Origin: Cyclobacterium marinum DSM 745 | Lineage (GTDB): Bacteria; Bacteroidota; Bacteroidia; Cytophagales; Cyclobacteriaceae | Direction: 5' to 3' | NCBI RefSeq assembly: GCF_000222485.1 | Contig: NC_015914.1 | Span: 5,562,001 to 5,626,000 of the forward strand | Length of the DNA stretch: 64,000 nucleotides | Shown here: positions 46,301-55,172 of the stretch, piece after piece | Layout: each line of letters starts with the position of its first letter | How positions within the stretch are numbered: position 1 is the stretch's first letter | Notes under the pieces: model-generated | Told to the model about the DNA's origin: nothing | The model's database searches: none | What the model saw: the letters and a program-made list of their open reading frames with translations, nothing else | Program-made: the position numbers and the translations under genes

Positions 46301-46727
46301 CTTTTAACCATTCATTTTTATGACTGTTCTCTGGGGACAATTCATCTCGGAGAAATGCACGCTTTTCTTCTATGGTTTGTAATCCGATGGACCTTATTTC
46401 CCAATCTTGATGTCTTCTAATATCATGCTCTGAATTTTTCTGTCTATTGGTTCGGCTGTAATACAACCTTCCTTGTTCATCGAAATCAATTGAAATGGGA
46501 TCAAAAATCATGGAGTCTGATGCCCAAACCTTCACAAACAAACCTGAATCTATTTCAGGCTTCAATTGCTCTTCCAATTCTGCAGCCCACGTTTGGGTTT
46601 CTAAAGCGTTAAATTTGGTTATTTTTAGGTCTTGTTCTTCCTTTGAGCCACAACCAAGAAAAATAAAAAAACATCCTATGGAAAAGAAACGCAAAAAAAG
46701 AGGGTATTTAACTGTCAATTGCTTCAT
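43305..46727 (-). CDS. Lipoprotein with beta-propeller, HEAT repeats and cytochrome c domain, paralog
   Basis: This 1140-residue protein has the same layout as the next gene. A lipobox (IFLGCGS) follows the signal segment, then DVNGDGFHD and DTDGDGLAD loops, the shared stretch EGSDTGWRINWQFGKYRD, HEAT repeats, and a heme c site CMRCH at about residue 1019 with a matching SSMPDMK. The two are clearly tandem duplicates, similar across the full length. Transcribed first, it is likely co-transcribed with the downstream copy. Function is inferred as in the paralog. Confidence 0.85.
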   Translation of the reverse strand: MKQLTVKYPLFLRFFSIGCFFIFLGCGSKEEQDLKITKFNALETQTWAAELEEQLKPEIDSGLFVKVWASDSMIFDPISIDFDEQGRLYYSRTNRQKNSEHDIRRHQDWEIRSIGLQTIEEKRAFLRDELSPENSHKNEWLKDVNGDGFHDWKDMAVERDHIYRVEDTDGDGLADEYQLVFDELYEEVTDVAGAVMKHGDELFVGAAPDMWRVSEDPKTGLASKKVSISHGYGLHIGFGGHGMSGLEMGPDGRVYWGIGDIGFNGVDQNGIEHKYPNRGVIARSNPDGSDFEIFAMGVRNTHEFVFDDYGNLISVDNDGDHRGESERLVYLVEGSDTGWRINWQFGKYRDPKNNGYKVWMDENMAKPRQDGQAAYFLPPIKNYINGPTGMLYNPGTALGERWKNTFFVAGFSGNPARSGIYAFKLNPKGAGFEMTESKKILGGLLPTGMDFGPNGALYFADWIDGWGTKDNGRVWKLEDSIGVNSQIRKDTEILIKADFKNKDKEDLGNWLGHPDQRVRQKAQFELAKRGSEGLEIFKEKLAANNEELARIHAIWGIAQLARSGEENAGDLLLPLLEDSDSEIRAQAARWLGDIRYTLATNALIPLLKDKAPRVQFFAAEALGRIKAQAAVQPIIGLLANNNDEDVYIRHAGSLALARIGDLSAIAALHNHPSRAVRVAAVVALRRMQAPEVALFLDDQEEYILAEAARAINDDFSIEEALPNLGEILNRRGLSSEPLLRRAINANLRVGNAKSLGLVLDFIGLESAPEEMRIEAIEALSTWDSPSLLDRVTGRFRGEMKRDLQGISAMASDPLMKLTAHTNSEIRKSAVAAIGSLKISDASDKLLSLLKTDKVAAVREAAIKALSNIDSDEIEVALELATTDQDKSVRIAGLAILGELDLSGNTAANLLEKVTLNQTLEERQAAITALGKVDSTYAVPVFIRLLEAMKNKSLPSAVELELSEALETLGNEALLTKYNSIISEMYEGDVMASYNSSLFGGDKIEGRKIFFQNQSAQCMRCHSYDDFGGSAGPRLNGVAKRLSRKELLEALVAPSNKIADGYGAVSLKLNDGKSVSGIVVKESENDIILKIGNEPEKKISKDNIKERTNALSSMPDMKALLTKREIRDLISFLVTLDKEDH

Positions 46728-46942
46728 GGTTTACAATTAATAATTTAGGAAGTCTGCTTTTACTACAATAGAAAAAAACAGAAGGTAAAGGAAAACTATC
46801 TTCAAAAATTAAGAATTAGGTCTCCTTTGTTAAGGCATATATCCGATACTATTTTGCAATATATCTTTATATACCAGTCCAGAAATATAAGGAAAAGATT
46901 ATAAGTGAAAAATTAAATTTTTACAAAGATTAGAATCTACTG

Positions 46943-48325
46943 TTAATGTCCATTCCTACCCTTTTTAATGGTCAAAGCAAGGTGTGAGGGGTCTCTGAGT
47001 TTCTGTTCACAATTATTTAAGGCCCTAAAGTTGTGATAAGCGGTTTTCCAAATTTGTCCCTTCCTAGCATTTTTTAAATCCGGTTGCTTATCTAAGCCAC
47101 CGGGAAACCATTCTCCATTCTCATGGTCAATTAAATACCGCTGTATGTAACCCCATTGGATTTGGAATTTTTCAAAATAGTTCAATGAATCATCCGGGTA
47201 AAGGTCTGCCATAATCAAAAGGCTGTTTAGGCCTTCAGCTTGTGCCCACCAATTCTTTGTATCCTTCATCACTTCAGGCTTCGATTCACCGGGAAAATAA
47301 TAACCTCCATCGTAAAAACCTCCCACTTCATTATCCCAACCATACCTGAGAGAATGATCTACCATTTTCTTTCCAATCTCCCAAGTTTCATAGTCCTCTT
47401 CCAGTCCTAAAACATGAGAGGCTTCCATCATCAAATAAGCCGTTTCTACATCATGTCCATAAGATACATGGTCTATGGAATGATGCTTTTCTATGACATC
47501 TCTTCCTTTATCTCTAAAACTTACCGGCTTCCAATCTGGAAATAAAAACAGTTGTAAATACCCCTCTTTTTGTACGATTTTATCCCTAATAATGGCAAGT
47601 AATTCTTTAGTTCTCTGTTTTAACAAGGGGTCTTTCCAAACTCCATACAATTCAGTAAAAGCTTCCAATAAATGAATACTACTGTTTTGATCCTTGTACC
47701 CAATAGTAGCGGTAGAGGCTGTGTAACTGTCTCGCTTCAAAACTGTACCGTCCAAAGCCAAGGATTGGAAATAACCTCCAAATTGTGGATCATAACTGTG
47801 CTCCTCTAGCCAATAAAAGGCCTTCTTAGCCAGTTCTAGTACCTCAGGGTTTGAAGTAACCTTATAATAAGCTGCCAATCCATATATGCCAAAGGCATTG
47901 CCATAGGCTGTTTTGGGACCAATTCCACTTGATTTCACTTTTCCTTCCCGACTAAGTAATGTATGAAAACCGCCATTTTCCTTGTCCCAAAACATATCCC
48001 TCAAAAACGTAAATCCAAGCTTTGCACCTTCATAATAATGTTTTGTATCGGGACTTCTTTCTATCATTTTAGACAAAGTCCACAAATGTCTGGCTTGTGA
48101 AACAATCATCTTGTCCTGATCTTCAGTAGGATTAAATGCAGCATCAAAAGAGCTAATATAACCTCCATATTGGGTATCATAGGCCTTGGGGTACCAGTGA
48201 TTGATTAATTCATTATTGATGGAGTAAGCCATTTCATCTGCCAATTTAATTCTTTCGGATTTTTGGCCAAGAATTGGTTGTACAAGACAGGTAATCACAA
48301 TAACTACAAGGGAGAGAAACTTCAT
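46943..48325 (-). CDS. AGE family epimerase/isomerase, secreted
   Basis: This 460-residue protein has a signal peptide (about 1-20, ending ILGQKS). It matches the N-acylglucosamine 2-epimerase/cellobiose 2-epimerase (alpha/alpha6-barrel) family, with motifs RHLWTLSKM, KTAYGNAFGIYGLAAYYK, SYGHDVETAYLMMEAS and KNWWAQAEGLNSLL, and catalytic His candidates in SYGHDVE and in AYHNFRAL at the C-terminus. It would epimerise or isomerise sugars at C2, probably a disaccharide such as cellobiose or mannobiose, in the periplasm. The gene stands alone, divergent from blaI. Confidence 0.86.
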   Translation of the reverse strand: MKFLSLVVIVITCLVQPILGQKSERIKLADEMAYSINNELINHWYPKAYDTQYGGYISSFDAAFNPTEDQDKMIVSQARHLWTLSKMIERSPDTKHYYEGAKLGFTFLRDMFWDKENGGFHTLLSREGKVKSSGIGPKTAYGNAFGIYGLAAYYKVTSNPEVLELAKKAFYWLEEHSYDPQFGGYFQSLALDGTVLKRDSYTASTATIGYKDQNSSIHLLEAFTELYGVWKDPLLKQRTKELLAIIRDKIVQKEGYLQLFLFPDWKPVSFRDKGRDVIEKHHSIDHVSYGHDVETAYLMMEASHVLGLEEDYETWEIGKKMVDHSLRYGWDNEVGGFYDGGYYFPGESKPEVMKDTKNWWAQAEGLNSLLIMADLYPDDSLNYFEKFQIQWGYIQRYLIDHENGEWFPGGLDKQPDLKNARKGQIWKTAYHNFRALNNCEQKLRDPSHLALTIKKGRNGH

Positions 48326-48456
48326 GAAATTTTGGGTTTAAATAATTACTTAAATTTAATTTCATTCTTTGGGATTTCCAACAAAGTAAATTTTAAGGCG
48401 ATAAAGGAAATAAATCTAAAATGGAAAGCCTATTTCAAAACAGTTCAAAGTTGAAT

Positions 48457-48523
48457 AACTGGTTTTTATTTAACTATTTAGTTATTAAACTGGTAAAACA
48501 ATTGGTAAACTGAAAAACCAGTT
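48457..48523. promoter_or_regulatory. Inverted-repeat operator region upstream of the BlaI-type regulator
   Basis: AACTGGTTTTT at 48457-48467 and AAAAACCAGTT at 48513-48523 form a perfect 11-bp dyad 45 bp apart. Between them are AACTGGTAAAA and ATTGGTAAACTG. The ACTGGT/ACCAGT half-site recurs several times. It lies just before the blaI start and is a good candidate for the BlaI operator (autoregulation). Confidence 0.55.
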
Positions 48524-48556
48524 GTATATTTATATAAATTTATAATTCGAATCAGT

Positions 48557-48913
48557 ATGGAAAAGTTAACCAAAAAAGAAGAAGAGCTAATGCAAATCCT
48601 TTGGCAACTTAAAAAAGCTTTTGTAAAAGACATTGTAGCCAAATACCCGGATCCTAAGCCACATTACAACACCGTTTCATCTCTTATAAGGGTCTTGCAG
48701 GAAAAAGGAATCGTTGGATTCAATGCCTATGGAAATACCTACGAATATTATCCTTTACTTAAGAAAGAAGCCTACCGTAAAATTTACATGAAAGAAATTG
48801 TTAGCCAATACTTTGACAATTCTTTTCCCAGTGCTGTTGCAGCCTTTGTGAAAGAGGAAGAGTTGGATGAAAAAGAAGTTGAAGAATTGATCAAATTAAT
48901 ACAATCTAAATAA
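48557..48913 (+). CDS. BlaI/MecI/CopY family transcriptional regulator
   Basis: This 118-residue protein has a winged helix N-terminus (LTKKEEELMQILWQLKKAFV, then NTVSSLIRVLQEKGIVGF) and a dimerisation C-terminus. It is a repressor which in the classic system is inactivated by its partner metallopeptidase. It is 3 bp upstream of the M56 peptidase gene. The inverted repeats at 48457-48523 are a likely operator. What signal it responds to in this organism is unknown. Confidence 0.93.
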   Translation: MEKLTKKEEELMQILWQLKKAFVKDIVAKYPDPKPHYNTVSSLIRVLQEKGIVGFNAYGNTYEYYPLLKKEAYRKIYMKEIVSQYFDNSFPSAVAAFVKEEELDEKEVEELIKLIQSK

Positions 48914-48916
48914 GTT

Positions 48917-50263
48917 ATGGAGGCTCTTTTTATATATTTATTGAAGGTATCGATCTCTACCATTGTAATGTACCTCTCCTACCATTTTTTGCTAAAGAGG
49001 TATAAACAATTTTCATTTAACCGCATTTACCTGCTACTTGTTCTCCCATTGTCACATATCATCCCATTGATACAAATACCTGTCAAGGAAGATTTTTCAA
49101 CAAGCACTGTGCATATCAGCGGAATCAATTCAATTACTTCAAGTTCAAGTGAAATAATTCAGCAAACGAGTCATGATGAAACCTTTAATTGGCTTTTCCT
49201 ATTGACTTTAATTTATAGTATTGGAATAATAATTGGTCTTGCAAGATTTGTTATAAGCTACTTTCAAGCATATAAGATTTACAAAGCAGCAGAAAGAAAC
49301 CAAATAGAAGGTCAAACGGTCTATTTATCCGAAAAAAACATTCGCGCTTTTACCTTCATTAATAAGATCATTATTGGGAAAAACATCCTTCATCACCCTG
49401 ACTTAAAAATGGTAATAGACCATGAAAAGGTGCACCTCAGGGAGAAACATTTCATTGATTTATTTATGATTGAATTGTTATCAGCCTTCCATTGGTATAA
49501 TCCTGCAACCTATATGCTCAATAAAGCAACTAGATTAAACCTCGAATACCAAGTTGATGCCAAAGTAGTGGAAAAATCGAATATGAGGAAATACCAAATG
49601 GCATTGATTTCTATGGTCAGTGATCGAATGGCCTTACCTCAATTCACAGAACTCAATTCTAATAACCTCAAAAACCGTATACTAATGATGAAATCTCCAA
49701 ACACATCGAAATTTTCAAAATTAAGGAAAATAGGGCTGCTACCTATCTTTCTAATCTTGTTGGCAGGCTTATCTGAAAAAACACCTACAATCGAAGAAAG
49801 TGATAGTCTGGAAAAAGAATTAATGGCAACAGAAATCCCATTAGTCAAAGGAAAATCAACTAATAATGAGATTACTACTATAGATGAAATGACTAGGTAT
49901 TTTTCCAAATCACTAAGGTACCCCGAAGAGGCGAGAAAATTTGGGCAGGTTGGATCGGTGACTTTATATTTTAAAATAAATAACAATGGTAAATTGACAG
50001 GAGTTTATAAAGCGCAACCTTCCGGAGAGGTTTATTATTATCCCAATGGAAGCCTTAAACGTGACCCTTTTAAATATAAAGACATTGTAATCGTCGGCTT
50101 TGTGAGCAATCCATTAGAAAAACCCATACTAATTAATGAATCAAACCAGCATCCAAGATTGTATGAGGAATGCAAAAGGGTAATTAAGGATCTTCCGATC
50201 CTCAATATTGAAGAACTTAAAGGCAAAACGGTTGAAATTGAATTTAGATTTAAATTGAAATAA
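48917..50263 (+). CDS. M56 family metallopeptidase (BlaR1-like) with TonB C-terminal domain
   Basis: This 448-residue protein has four hydrophobic segments in the first 300 residues or so, the zinc motif HEKVH near residue 169 with the downstream EYQVDAKV element, and a C-terminal TonB-C-like domain (about residues 330-448). It pairs with the BlaI regulator. In BlaR1/MecR1 the peptidase cuts the repressor. The sensor of this protein is not a penicillin-binding domain, so the inducer may be a different envelope signal. Confidence 0.88.
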   Translation: MEALFIYLLKVSISTIVMYLSYHFLLKRYKQFSFNRIYLLLVLPLSHIIPLIQIPVKEDFSTSTVHISGINSITSSSSEIIQQTSHDETFNWLFLLTLIYSIGIIIGLARFVISYFQAYKIYKAAERNQIEGQTVYLSEKNIRAFTFINKIIIGKNILHHPDLKMVIDHEKVHLREKHFIDLFMIELLSAFHWYNPATYMLNKATRLNLEYQVDAKVVEKSNMRKYQMALISMVSDRMALPQFTELNSNNLKNRILMMKSPNTSKFSKLRKIGLLPIFLILLAGLSEKTPTIEESDSLEKELMATEIPLVKGKSTNNEITTIDEMTRYFSKSLRYPEEARKFGQVGSVTLYFKINNNGKLTGVYKAQPSGEVYYYPNGSLKRDPFKYKDIVIVGFVSNPLEKPILINESNQHPRLYEECKRVIKDLPILNIEELKGKTVEIEFRFKLK

Positions 50264-50404
50264 GATAGTTTATAAAAGATAATTTATCTATCCTCTTCCA
50301 AATCAACCAAAAGCATTTTCCTCGATTTTTGAACTTTATGTTAAAAAAAAACCTGCAAACAAATTAATAAACCCTTTTCATTCCTTCCTTTTATCAGGAT
50401 GCCT

Positions 50405-50412
50405 TATATTTG
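50405..50412 (+). promoter_or_regulatory. -7 promoter box of tyrS
   Basis: TATATTTG within CCTTATATTTGCGC, 28 bp before the tyrS ATG. The same 14-mer is found before argS, which suggests one class of housekeeping promoter. Confidence 0.65.
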
Positions 50413-50439
50413 CGCACGCATAATAAAAAGCCAAGTAGA

Positions 50440-51729
50440 ATGAATGATTTTATAGCTGAATTAAAGTGGCGGGGCATGATACAGGACATGACCGCAGGAT
50501 TGGAAGAACATATACAAAAAGGAACAGCAGCAGCCTATCTTGGTTTCGACCCCACTGCCGATTCACTTCATATAGGCCATTTGGTTGGGGTAATGACTTT
50601 ACTCCATTTTCAGCGTTCAGGACATCAACCCGTTGCGCTTATAGGTGGTGCTACAGGTATGATTGGAGATCCATCCTTTAAATCAGCTGAAAGAAACCTA
50701 TTGGACAAGGCTACCCTGGATCAAAACATTGCCGGGATCCGTAAGCAATTAGAGAAATTTTTAGATTTTGATGCAGAGGCATCAAATAAAGCCCTCTTGG
50801 TAAACAACTATGACTGGATGTCTGAATTTTCATTTTTGGAATTCATCCGGGATGTTGGTAAGTACATTACCGTCAATTATATGATGGCAAAAGATTCTGT
50901 AAAAAGACGGCTTGAAGATGGCAATGGATTGTCATTTACAGAGTTTACCTACCAACTGATTCAAGGGTATGATTTTTATTACCTATGGAAAAACAAAGGA
51001 TGCAGCATACAGTTAGGCGGTTCTGATCAGTGGGGAAACATTGTGACAGGTACTGAATTGATTAGAAAAAAAGAAGGTGGAGAGGCTTATGCACTTACCG
51101 TTCCTCTGATTACGAAAGCTGATGGCACCAAATTTGGGAAAACTGAAGGTGGAAGTGTTTGGTTAGACCCAGAAAAAACTTCCCCTTATGCATTTTACCA
51201 GTTCTGGCTTAATGTTTCTGATGAAGACGCATCCAAGTACATCCGGATTTTCACCACCTTGGACCAAAAAACTGTTGAGGATTTAGAGAAAGAGCACCAA
51301 GAAGCGCCCCATCTTCGGGCTTTACAAAAAGCCTTGGCAAAAGACATCACCATTCTGGTTCACAGTGAAAAAGAATACGAGGTGGCCCTTAAAGCTTCTG
51401 GAATTCTTTTCGGAAAATCATCGCTCGAAGATTTGGCTACCTTAGATGAGCGTACTTTTCTTCAGGTTTTTGATGGTGTAGATGTGATTGAAATGGATCA
51501 AGCTACCTATGAAAATGCAGAAAGCGTTCTTGATTTATTGACCACGGACCAAACAATTTTTAAATCTAAAGGTGAAGCCCGGAAAATGATTCAAGGAGGA
51601 GGAGTATCTCTTAACAAGCAGAAAATAGAGGATCCAAACAATAAGGTGGAGACGACTTTACTCCAAGATAAATACCTTTTGGTACAAAAAGGAAAGAAAA
51701 ATTATTATATAATCAAGGTGCTTTCATAA
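50440..51729 (+). CDS. tyrS: Tyrosine--tRNA ligase
   Basis: 429 residues from the ATG at 50440; an upstream in-frame codon at 50410 lies inside the promoter and is not used. The HIGH-type motif is in [16 protein letters not shown], the tyrosine-binding [11 protein letters not shown] and GGSDQWGNI are clear, the KMSKS equivalent is KFGKTEGG, and an S4 RNA-binding domain lies at the C-terminus ([16 protein letters not shown]). It charges tRNA-Tyr. It starts a plus-strand group followed by a TetR regulator after 43 bp. Confidence 0.97.
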   Translation: MNDFIAELKWRGMIQDMTAGLEEHIQKGTAAAYLGFDPTADSLHIGHLVGVMTLLHFQRSGHQPVALIGGATGMIGDPSFKSAERNLLDKATLDQNIAGIRKQLEKFLDFDAEASNKALLVNNYDWMSEFSFLEFIRDVGKYITVNYMMAKDSVKRRLEDGNGLSFTEFTYQLIQGYDFYYLWKNKGCSIQLGGSDQWGNIVTGTELIRKKEGGEAYALTVPLITKADGTKFGKTEGGSVWLDPEKTSPYAFYQFWLNVSDEDASKYIRIFTTLDQKTVEDLEKEHQEAPHLRALQKALAKDITILVHSEKEYEVALKASGILFGKSSLEDLATLDERTFLQVFDGVDVIEMDQATYENAESVLDLLTTDQTIFKSKGEARKMIQGGGVSLNKQKIEDPNNKVETTLLQDKYLLVQKGKKNYYIIKVLS

Positions 51730-51772
51730 AAGTTAAAATAGGGATTGACGATTAATAGGCATAAAATAGCAT

Positions 51773-52471
51773 ATGGGCGTTTACGAAAGACAGCAAAAAG
51801 AGAAAAAAATCCTTGAATCCGCCATCGTTTTGTTTGGTGAAAAAGGTCTCCATGCCACCAAAGTAGAAGACGTAGCTAAAAAGGCTAAAATTAGTAAAGG
51901 TCTTGTTTATTTTTATTATAAAAGTAAGGAAGACCTTTACATGGCTATCACTAAAAAAGGGATCGAGGAATTAAAAGAGGTCTTCAATAAATCTTTCGGC
52001 AAAGGAAAAGACAAGACAGGCATAGAAGTAATGACTGACTTGGTCAATGGCTATTTTCTTTTTGTTCAAGAAAAGAAAGTATTTCATGATGCCATTCTCT
52101 ACTTCCTATCAGTTTTGGAATTGTATCAGCAAGACCAGGATAAAGTAAACCCTTTGCTTTTGGAAAGTCAATATTTTAATAAATTGCTCCAAAGCCATAA
52201 CGATTTGGCAAAAATTGGTATTAAAGCCATTTCACAAGGGATCAAAGATGGAAGTATGCGTCCTGATTTACAAGCAGACAGCACCTTCTATACCATTTGG
52301 AGCATGTTAATTGGGTATTGTAGGTTATCCGGGTCAGTAAATCTTGAACCAAATGACATTAAAATCAACGCAGAAAGTTGGAAAAATGGCTTCAACAAAA
52401 TTCTATTTGAAATTCTGAAAGGAACAAATAGCCCGGTAAAATCTCAACCGGTGCAAGGTAATCTTTTCTAG
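51773..52471 (+). CDS. TetR/AcrR family transcriptional regulator
   Basis: This 232-residue protein has an N-terminal TetR helix-turn-helix (ESAIVLFGEKGLHATKVEDV, then AKISKGLVYFYYKSKEDL) and a ligand-binding helical C-terminus typical of this size. It would repress genes in response to a small molecule; neither ligand nor target can be told from the sequence. It follows tyrS. Confidence 0.9.
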   Translation: MGVYERQQKEKKILESAIVLFGEKGLHATKVEDVAKKAKISKGLVYFYYKSKEDLYMAITKKGIEELKEVFNKSFGKGKDKTGIEVMTDLVNGYFLFVQEKKVFHDAILYFLSVLELYQQDQDKVNPLLLESQYFNKLLQSHNDLAKIGIKAISQGIKDGSMRPDLQADSTFYTIWSMLIGYCRLSGSVNLEPNDIKINAESWKNGFNKILFEILKGTNSPVKSQPVQGNLF

Positions 52472-52572
52472 GGGGGATATATTTTTTTAAGGTTAAAATC
52501 CCATTATCCGACTAATATTTACTTTAGGCATTGTTATTGTTCTATAATGTACAATAAACTAAAGAAAATACT

Positions 52573-52788
52573 ATGGATTTATTAATTGGAGCTTTAACAA
52601 TTGTAGCAATTGTAATTGCAATATTTTTACTTTACAATAAAATTTTCAAAACCAAAAAACTCAATGGTGATGCTGAACAAGAAATTTCAGCCAAAGAGGT
52701 TTTGGGTAAAGAGGTTACTAATATTGAAAAACAACAAGAGGGTGAAAATGTAAAGAGGGACTTGAAAAGCCGGCAAAACGATTCCTAA
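52573..52788 (+). CDS. Small single-pass membrane protein
   Basis: This 71-residue protein has an N-terminal membrane helix (about residues 2-24, LLIGALTIVAIVIAIFLLY) and a charged C-terminal tail (KNEK/Glu-rich). It has no family that I recognise. A purine-rich stretch precedes the ATG. It lies between the TetR regulator and the SDR gene. It is probably real, judging from the helix and charge pattern. Confidence 0.45.
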   Translation: MDLLIGALTIVAIVIAIFLLYNKIFKTKKLNGDAEQEISAKEVLGKEVTNIEKQQEGENVKRDLKSRQNDS

Positions 52789-53053
52789 ATAGGCTTTAAA
52801 TCATTCAATAGGGTATTAAAAACTTTGTCTCTCAATTCAACGCTTTGAGTAAGACTTATTTATATTTCACATTTGTCCGGAGAGACAATAACACAATTGG
52901 TCTGATCTATAAGAAAAATTGAGGATTATTAACTAAAAATCAAGCTCAACTCTCCTTAATAGGAAACTAAGGAAATAAAATTCTGTTGGATAATTCGGCT
53001 TTAAATTTTAAATTTGACTAGACACAGTTTTGACTTCCTAAAACGAAATTTAT

Positions 53054-53821
53054 ATGGATTTAAGCTCACTATTTTCATTACATGGAAAAGTCGCTATAAT
53101 TACGGGCGCAAGTAGTGGAATTGGTTTTTCAATTGCCCATTTTTTTGCTGCGGCAGGAGCCAAAGTGGTGATAAATAGTAGAAACCAAGAACGACTAGAT
53201 GAGGCTATTGGCAAACTAAAGGAAAAGGGATACATAGCCATGGGCGTTGCCAATAACATAGGTTATGAAAATGACCGTAAAAACTTGATCGAAGAGACCG
53301 TAAATAAATATGGTCAGATCGATATACTTGTTAATAATGCAGCTACAAATCCGGTTTATGGGGCTATAGAGGATACAGACTTAGGCGTTTTTGACAAAAT
53401 CTTGGACGTAAACCTTAAAGCACCTTATGAGCTGTCAAAATTAAGTCTTCCCTTTTTGAAACAATCTTCTGCAGCATCAATTATAAATATAAGCTCAATT
53501 AGCGCATTATCTCCAGAGAAAGGCTTAGGCCTTTATAGTGTGAGTAAAATGGCACTGGTATCCTTAACCAAAGCTTTTGCAAAAGAATGGGGAGCTTATA
53601 ATATTCGAGTAAATGCCATCTGCCCGGGCTTGATTAAAACCAAGTTCTCGGAAGTGTTGTGGTCAAATCAAGCCCTTAGAGAAAAATTTCTAAGTGAACT
53701 CCCCCTCAAAAGAATTGGAGAAGAAGACGAAATCGGTTCCATGGCCCTATTTCTGGCCTCTCAAGCTTCTAGTTATACTACAGGAAGTGTATTTACTGTA
53801 GATGGAGGATTTCAAGCGTAA
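53054..53821 (+). CDS. Short-chain dehydrogenase/reductase (SDR) family oxidoreductase
   Basis: This 255-residue classical SDR has the cofactor motif GASSGIGFSIAHFF (residues about 18-31), NNAATNP in place of the usual NNAG, Ser in NISSISAL, and the catalytic YSVSK. The C-terminus has the typical AFLASQASSYTTGSVFTVDGGF. It reduces or oxidises a carbonyl/alcohol with NAD(P)H; the substrate is not predictable. It is an isolated gene closed by a strong hairpin. Confidence 0.9.
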   Translation: MDLSSLFSLHGKVAIITGASSGIGFSIAHFFAAAGAKVVINSRNQERLDEAIGKLKEKGYIAMGVANNIGYENDRKNLIEETVNKYGQIDILVNNAATNPVYGAIEDTDLGVFDKILDVNLKAPYELSKLSLPFLKQSSAASIINISSISALSPEKGLGLYSVSKMALVSLTKAFAKEWGAYNIRVNAICPGLIKTKFSEVLWSNQALREKFLSELPLKRIGEEDEIGSMALFLASQASSYTTGSVFTVDGGFQA

Positions 53822-53891
53822 TTTAATTCTATATAACTCTGCGAGAATATTATTGATCGAAATCTAAAGTACAGATTTCACCAAAGTTTTT

Positions 53892-53933
53892 AAAATTAAA
53901 GCCATAAAATCCTAATTTTATGGCTTTAATTTT
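53892..53933. terminator. Perfect 19-bp hairpin terminator
   Basis: The arms at 53892-53910 and 53915-53933 are exact reverse complements around a CCTA loop, with A-rich and T-rich ends that allow termination on both strands. It follows the SDR stop codon by 70 bp. Confidence 0.8.
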
Positions 53934-53999
53934 ACCTATACCTTTGAGTTTTTACCTGATTAAACCAGGATATTTTAGTAGGATTTCTCCGTCCTGTCA

Positions 54000-54179
54000 A
54001 TGGACATGGGTGATACCTGTCCCGCGTTTACGAGAAGTGTTGCCATCTTGCAACAAGATAAGGCTGTTGGAAAGTTTTGGGATAGCACCGCTATTGTGAA
54101 ATCAAAAGAAGCAACGAAGTGGTTGAATTTGAATCGAATCCAGCACCTAATACATTGTCTAATGCATATTTCGGATTAA
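54000..54179 (+). pseudogene. Short frame, possible gene remnant
   Basis: A 59-codon frame between the SDR terminator and the YihY gene. Its N-terminal text (MDMGDTCPAFTRSVAILQ, then KFWDSTAIVKSKEATKW) looks like folded protein sequence, but no upstream in-frame extension exists and no homolog is recognised. It may be a decayed fragment or chance. Confidence 0.25.
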
Positions 54180-54218
54180 ATCTAGAATTGGACACATCCA
54201 GTATTTCAGTTTTCACTT

Positions 54219-55172
54219 TTATTTCTCAGAGGCTTCATTTTCTTCATCACTTTCTTCTTCTATTTCAATAATTTTGACTTTCACAGCCTCTTTTATGGGT
54301 GTAACATGCCCTCCAATATTTTCAGCAATATAGTAGGTCAATTGGGCCCCAAAAAGAAAAATAAGCACTGAATAATATACCCAAATCAATACCACTACCA
54401 GTGAACCTGCAGTACCGTAGTAACTGCCTACATCTGCATTACCTATGTACAGGCCAATTAAATATTTTCCCAAGCCAAAAAGCAACATCGTCACAAAAGC
54501 ACCTAACCATACATCCTTCCACTTTACTTTGGCGTCGGGGAGGATCTTATACATTAATCCAAACACAAGAACAAATATGGATTGAGTAACTAAAAAATTG
54601 ATTACCGAGGCCCACCTTAAGGTACTATTCTCAAAAATTCCGGAAAAATAATTTAACAAGATAACAATAAATGCATCTGCTAGAAGAGAAACCAATAACA
54701 GAAAGCCTATGGAAGCAACCATTGAAAAACTTAAGAAACGATTCATTAAAAATTTTAAAAATCCCTTTTCCGGTTTTGATCTGATGTGCCAAATATGATT
54801 GATACTATTTTGTAAACTGACAAAAACGGTGGTTGCAGAAAATACAAGAACTCCTATACCTATAATCCGTGCGTACATGGTTTGTCCGGTCACAGATACA
54901 TTGGACATTACATCTTCCAGCGTTGCGGCACTTTCAGAACCCATCATTTTAGAGACCTGAGCCAATAATTCCTCCTTTACTGTCTCTTCATTTAAAATTA
55001 CCGAGGCAATATTTAAAATAATGATCAATAAGGCAGGTAGTGAAAATATTGTATAAAAAGCAGTGGAAGCAGCAAAGGTAAAAGAATCATTTTTACCAAA
55101 ATCTTTTACCCCATCTATTAATATTTCAAATACGGAATACTTTTTCAGCCGTTTTATTTTACTTTTTATCAT
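54219..55172 (-). CDS. YihY/virulence factor BrkB family membrane protein
   Basis: 317 residues from the Met at 55172; a longer form from 55211 is possible. Six membrane helices are visible. The family's conserved start DSFTFAASTAFYTIFSLPALLII and the later GTAGSLVVVLIWVYYSVLIF and LFGAQLTYYIAE are clear. A charged C-terminal tail (DEENEASEK) closes it. YihY/BrkB proteins are inner-membrane proteins of unclear role; the name 'RNase BN' is a historic misassignment. It is a single gene. Confidence 0.9.
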   Translation of the reverse strand: MIKSKIKRLKKYSVFEILIDGVKDFGKNDSFTFAASTAFYTIFSLPALLIIILNIASVILNEETVKEELLAQVSKMMGSESAATLEDVMSNVSVTGQTMYARIIGIGVLVFSATTVFVSLQNSINHIWHIRSKPEKGFLKFLMNRFLSFSMVASIGFLLLVSLLADAFIVILLNYFSGIFENSTLRWASVINFLVTQSIFVLVFGLMYKILPDAKVKWKDVWLGAFVTMLLFGLGKYLIGLYIGNADVGSYYGTAGSLVVVLIWVYYSVLIFLFGAQLTYYIAENIGGHVTPIKEAVKVKIIEIEEESDEENEASEK

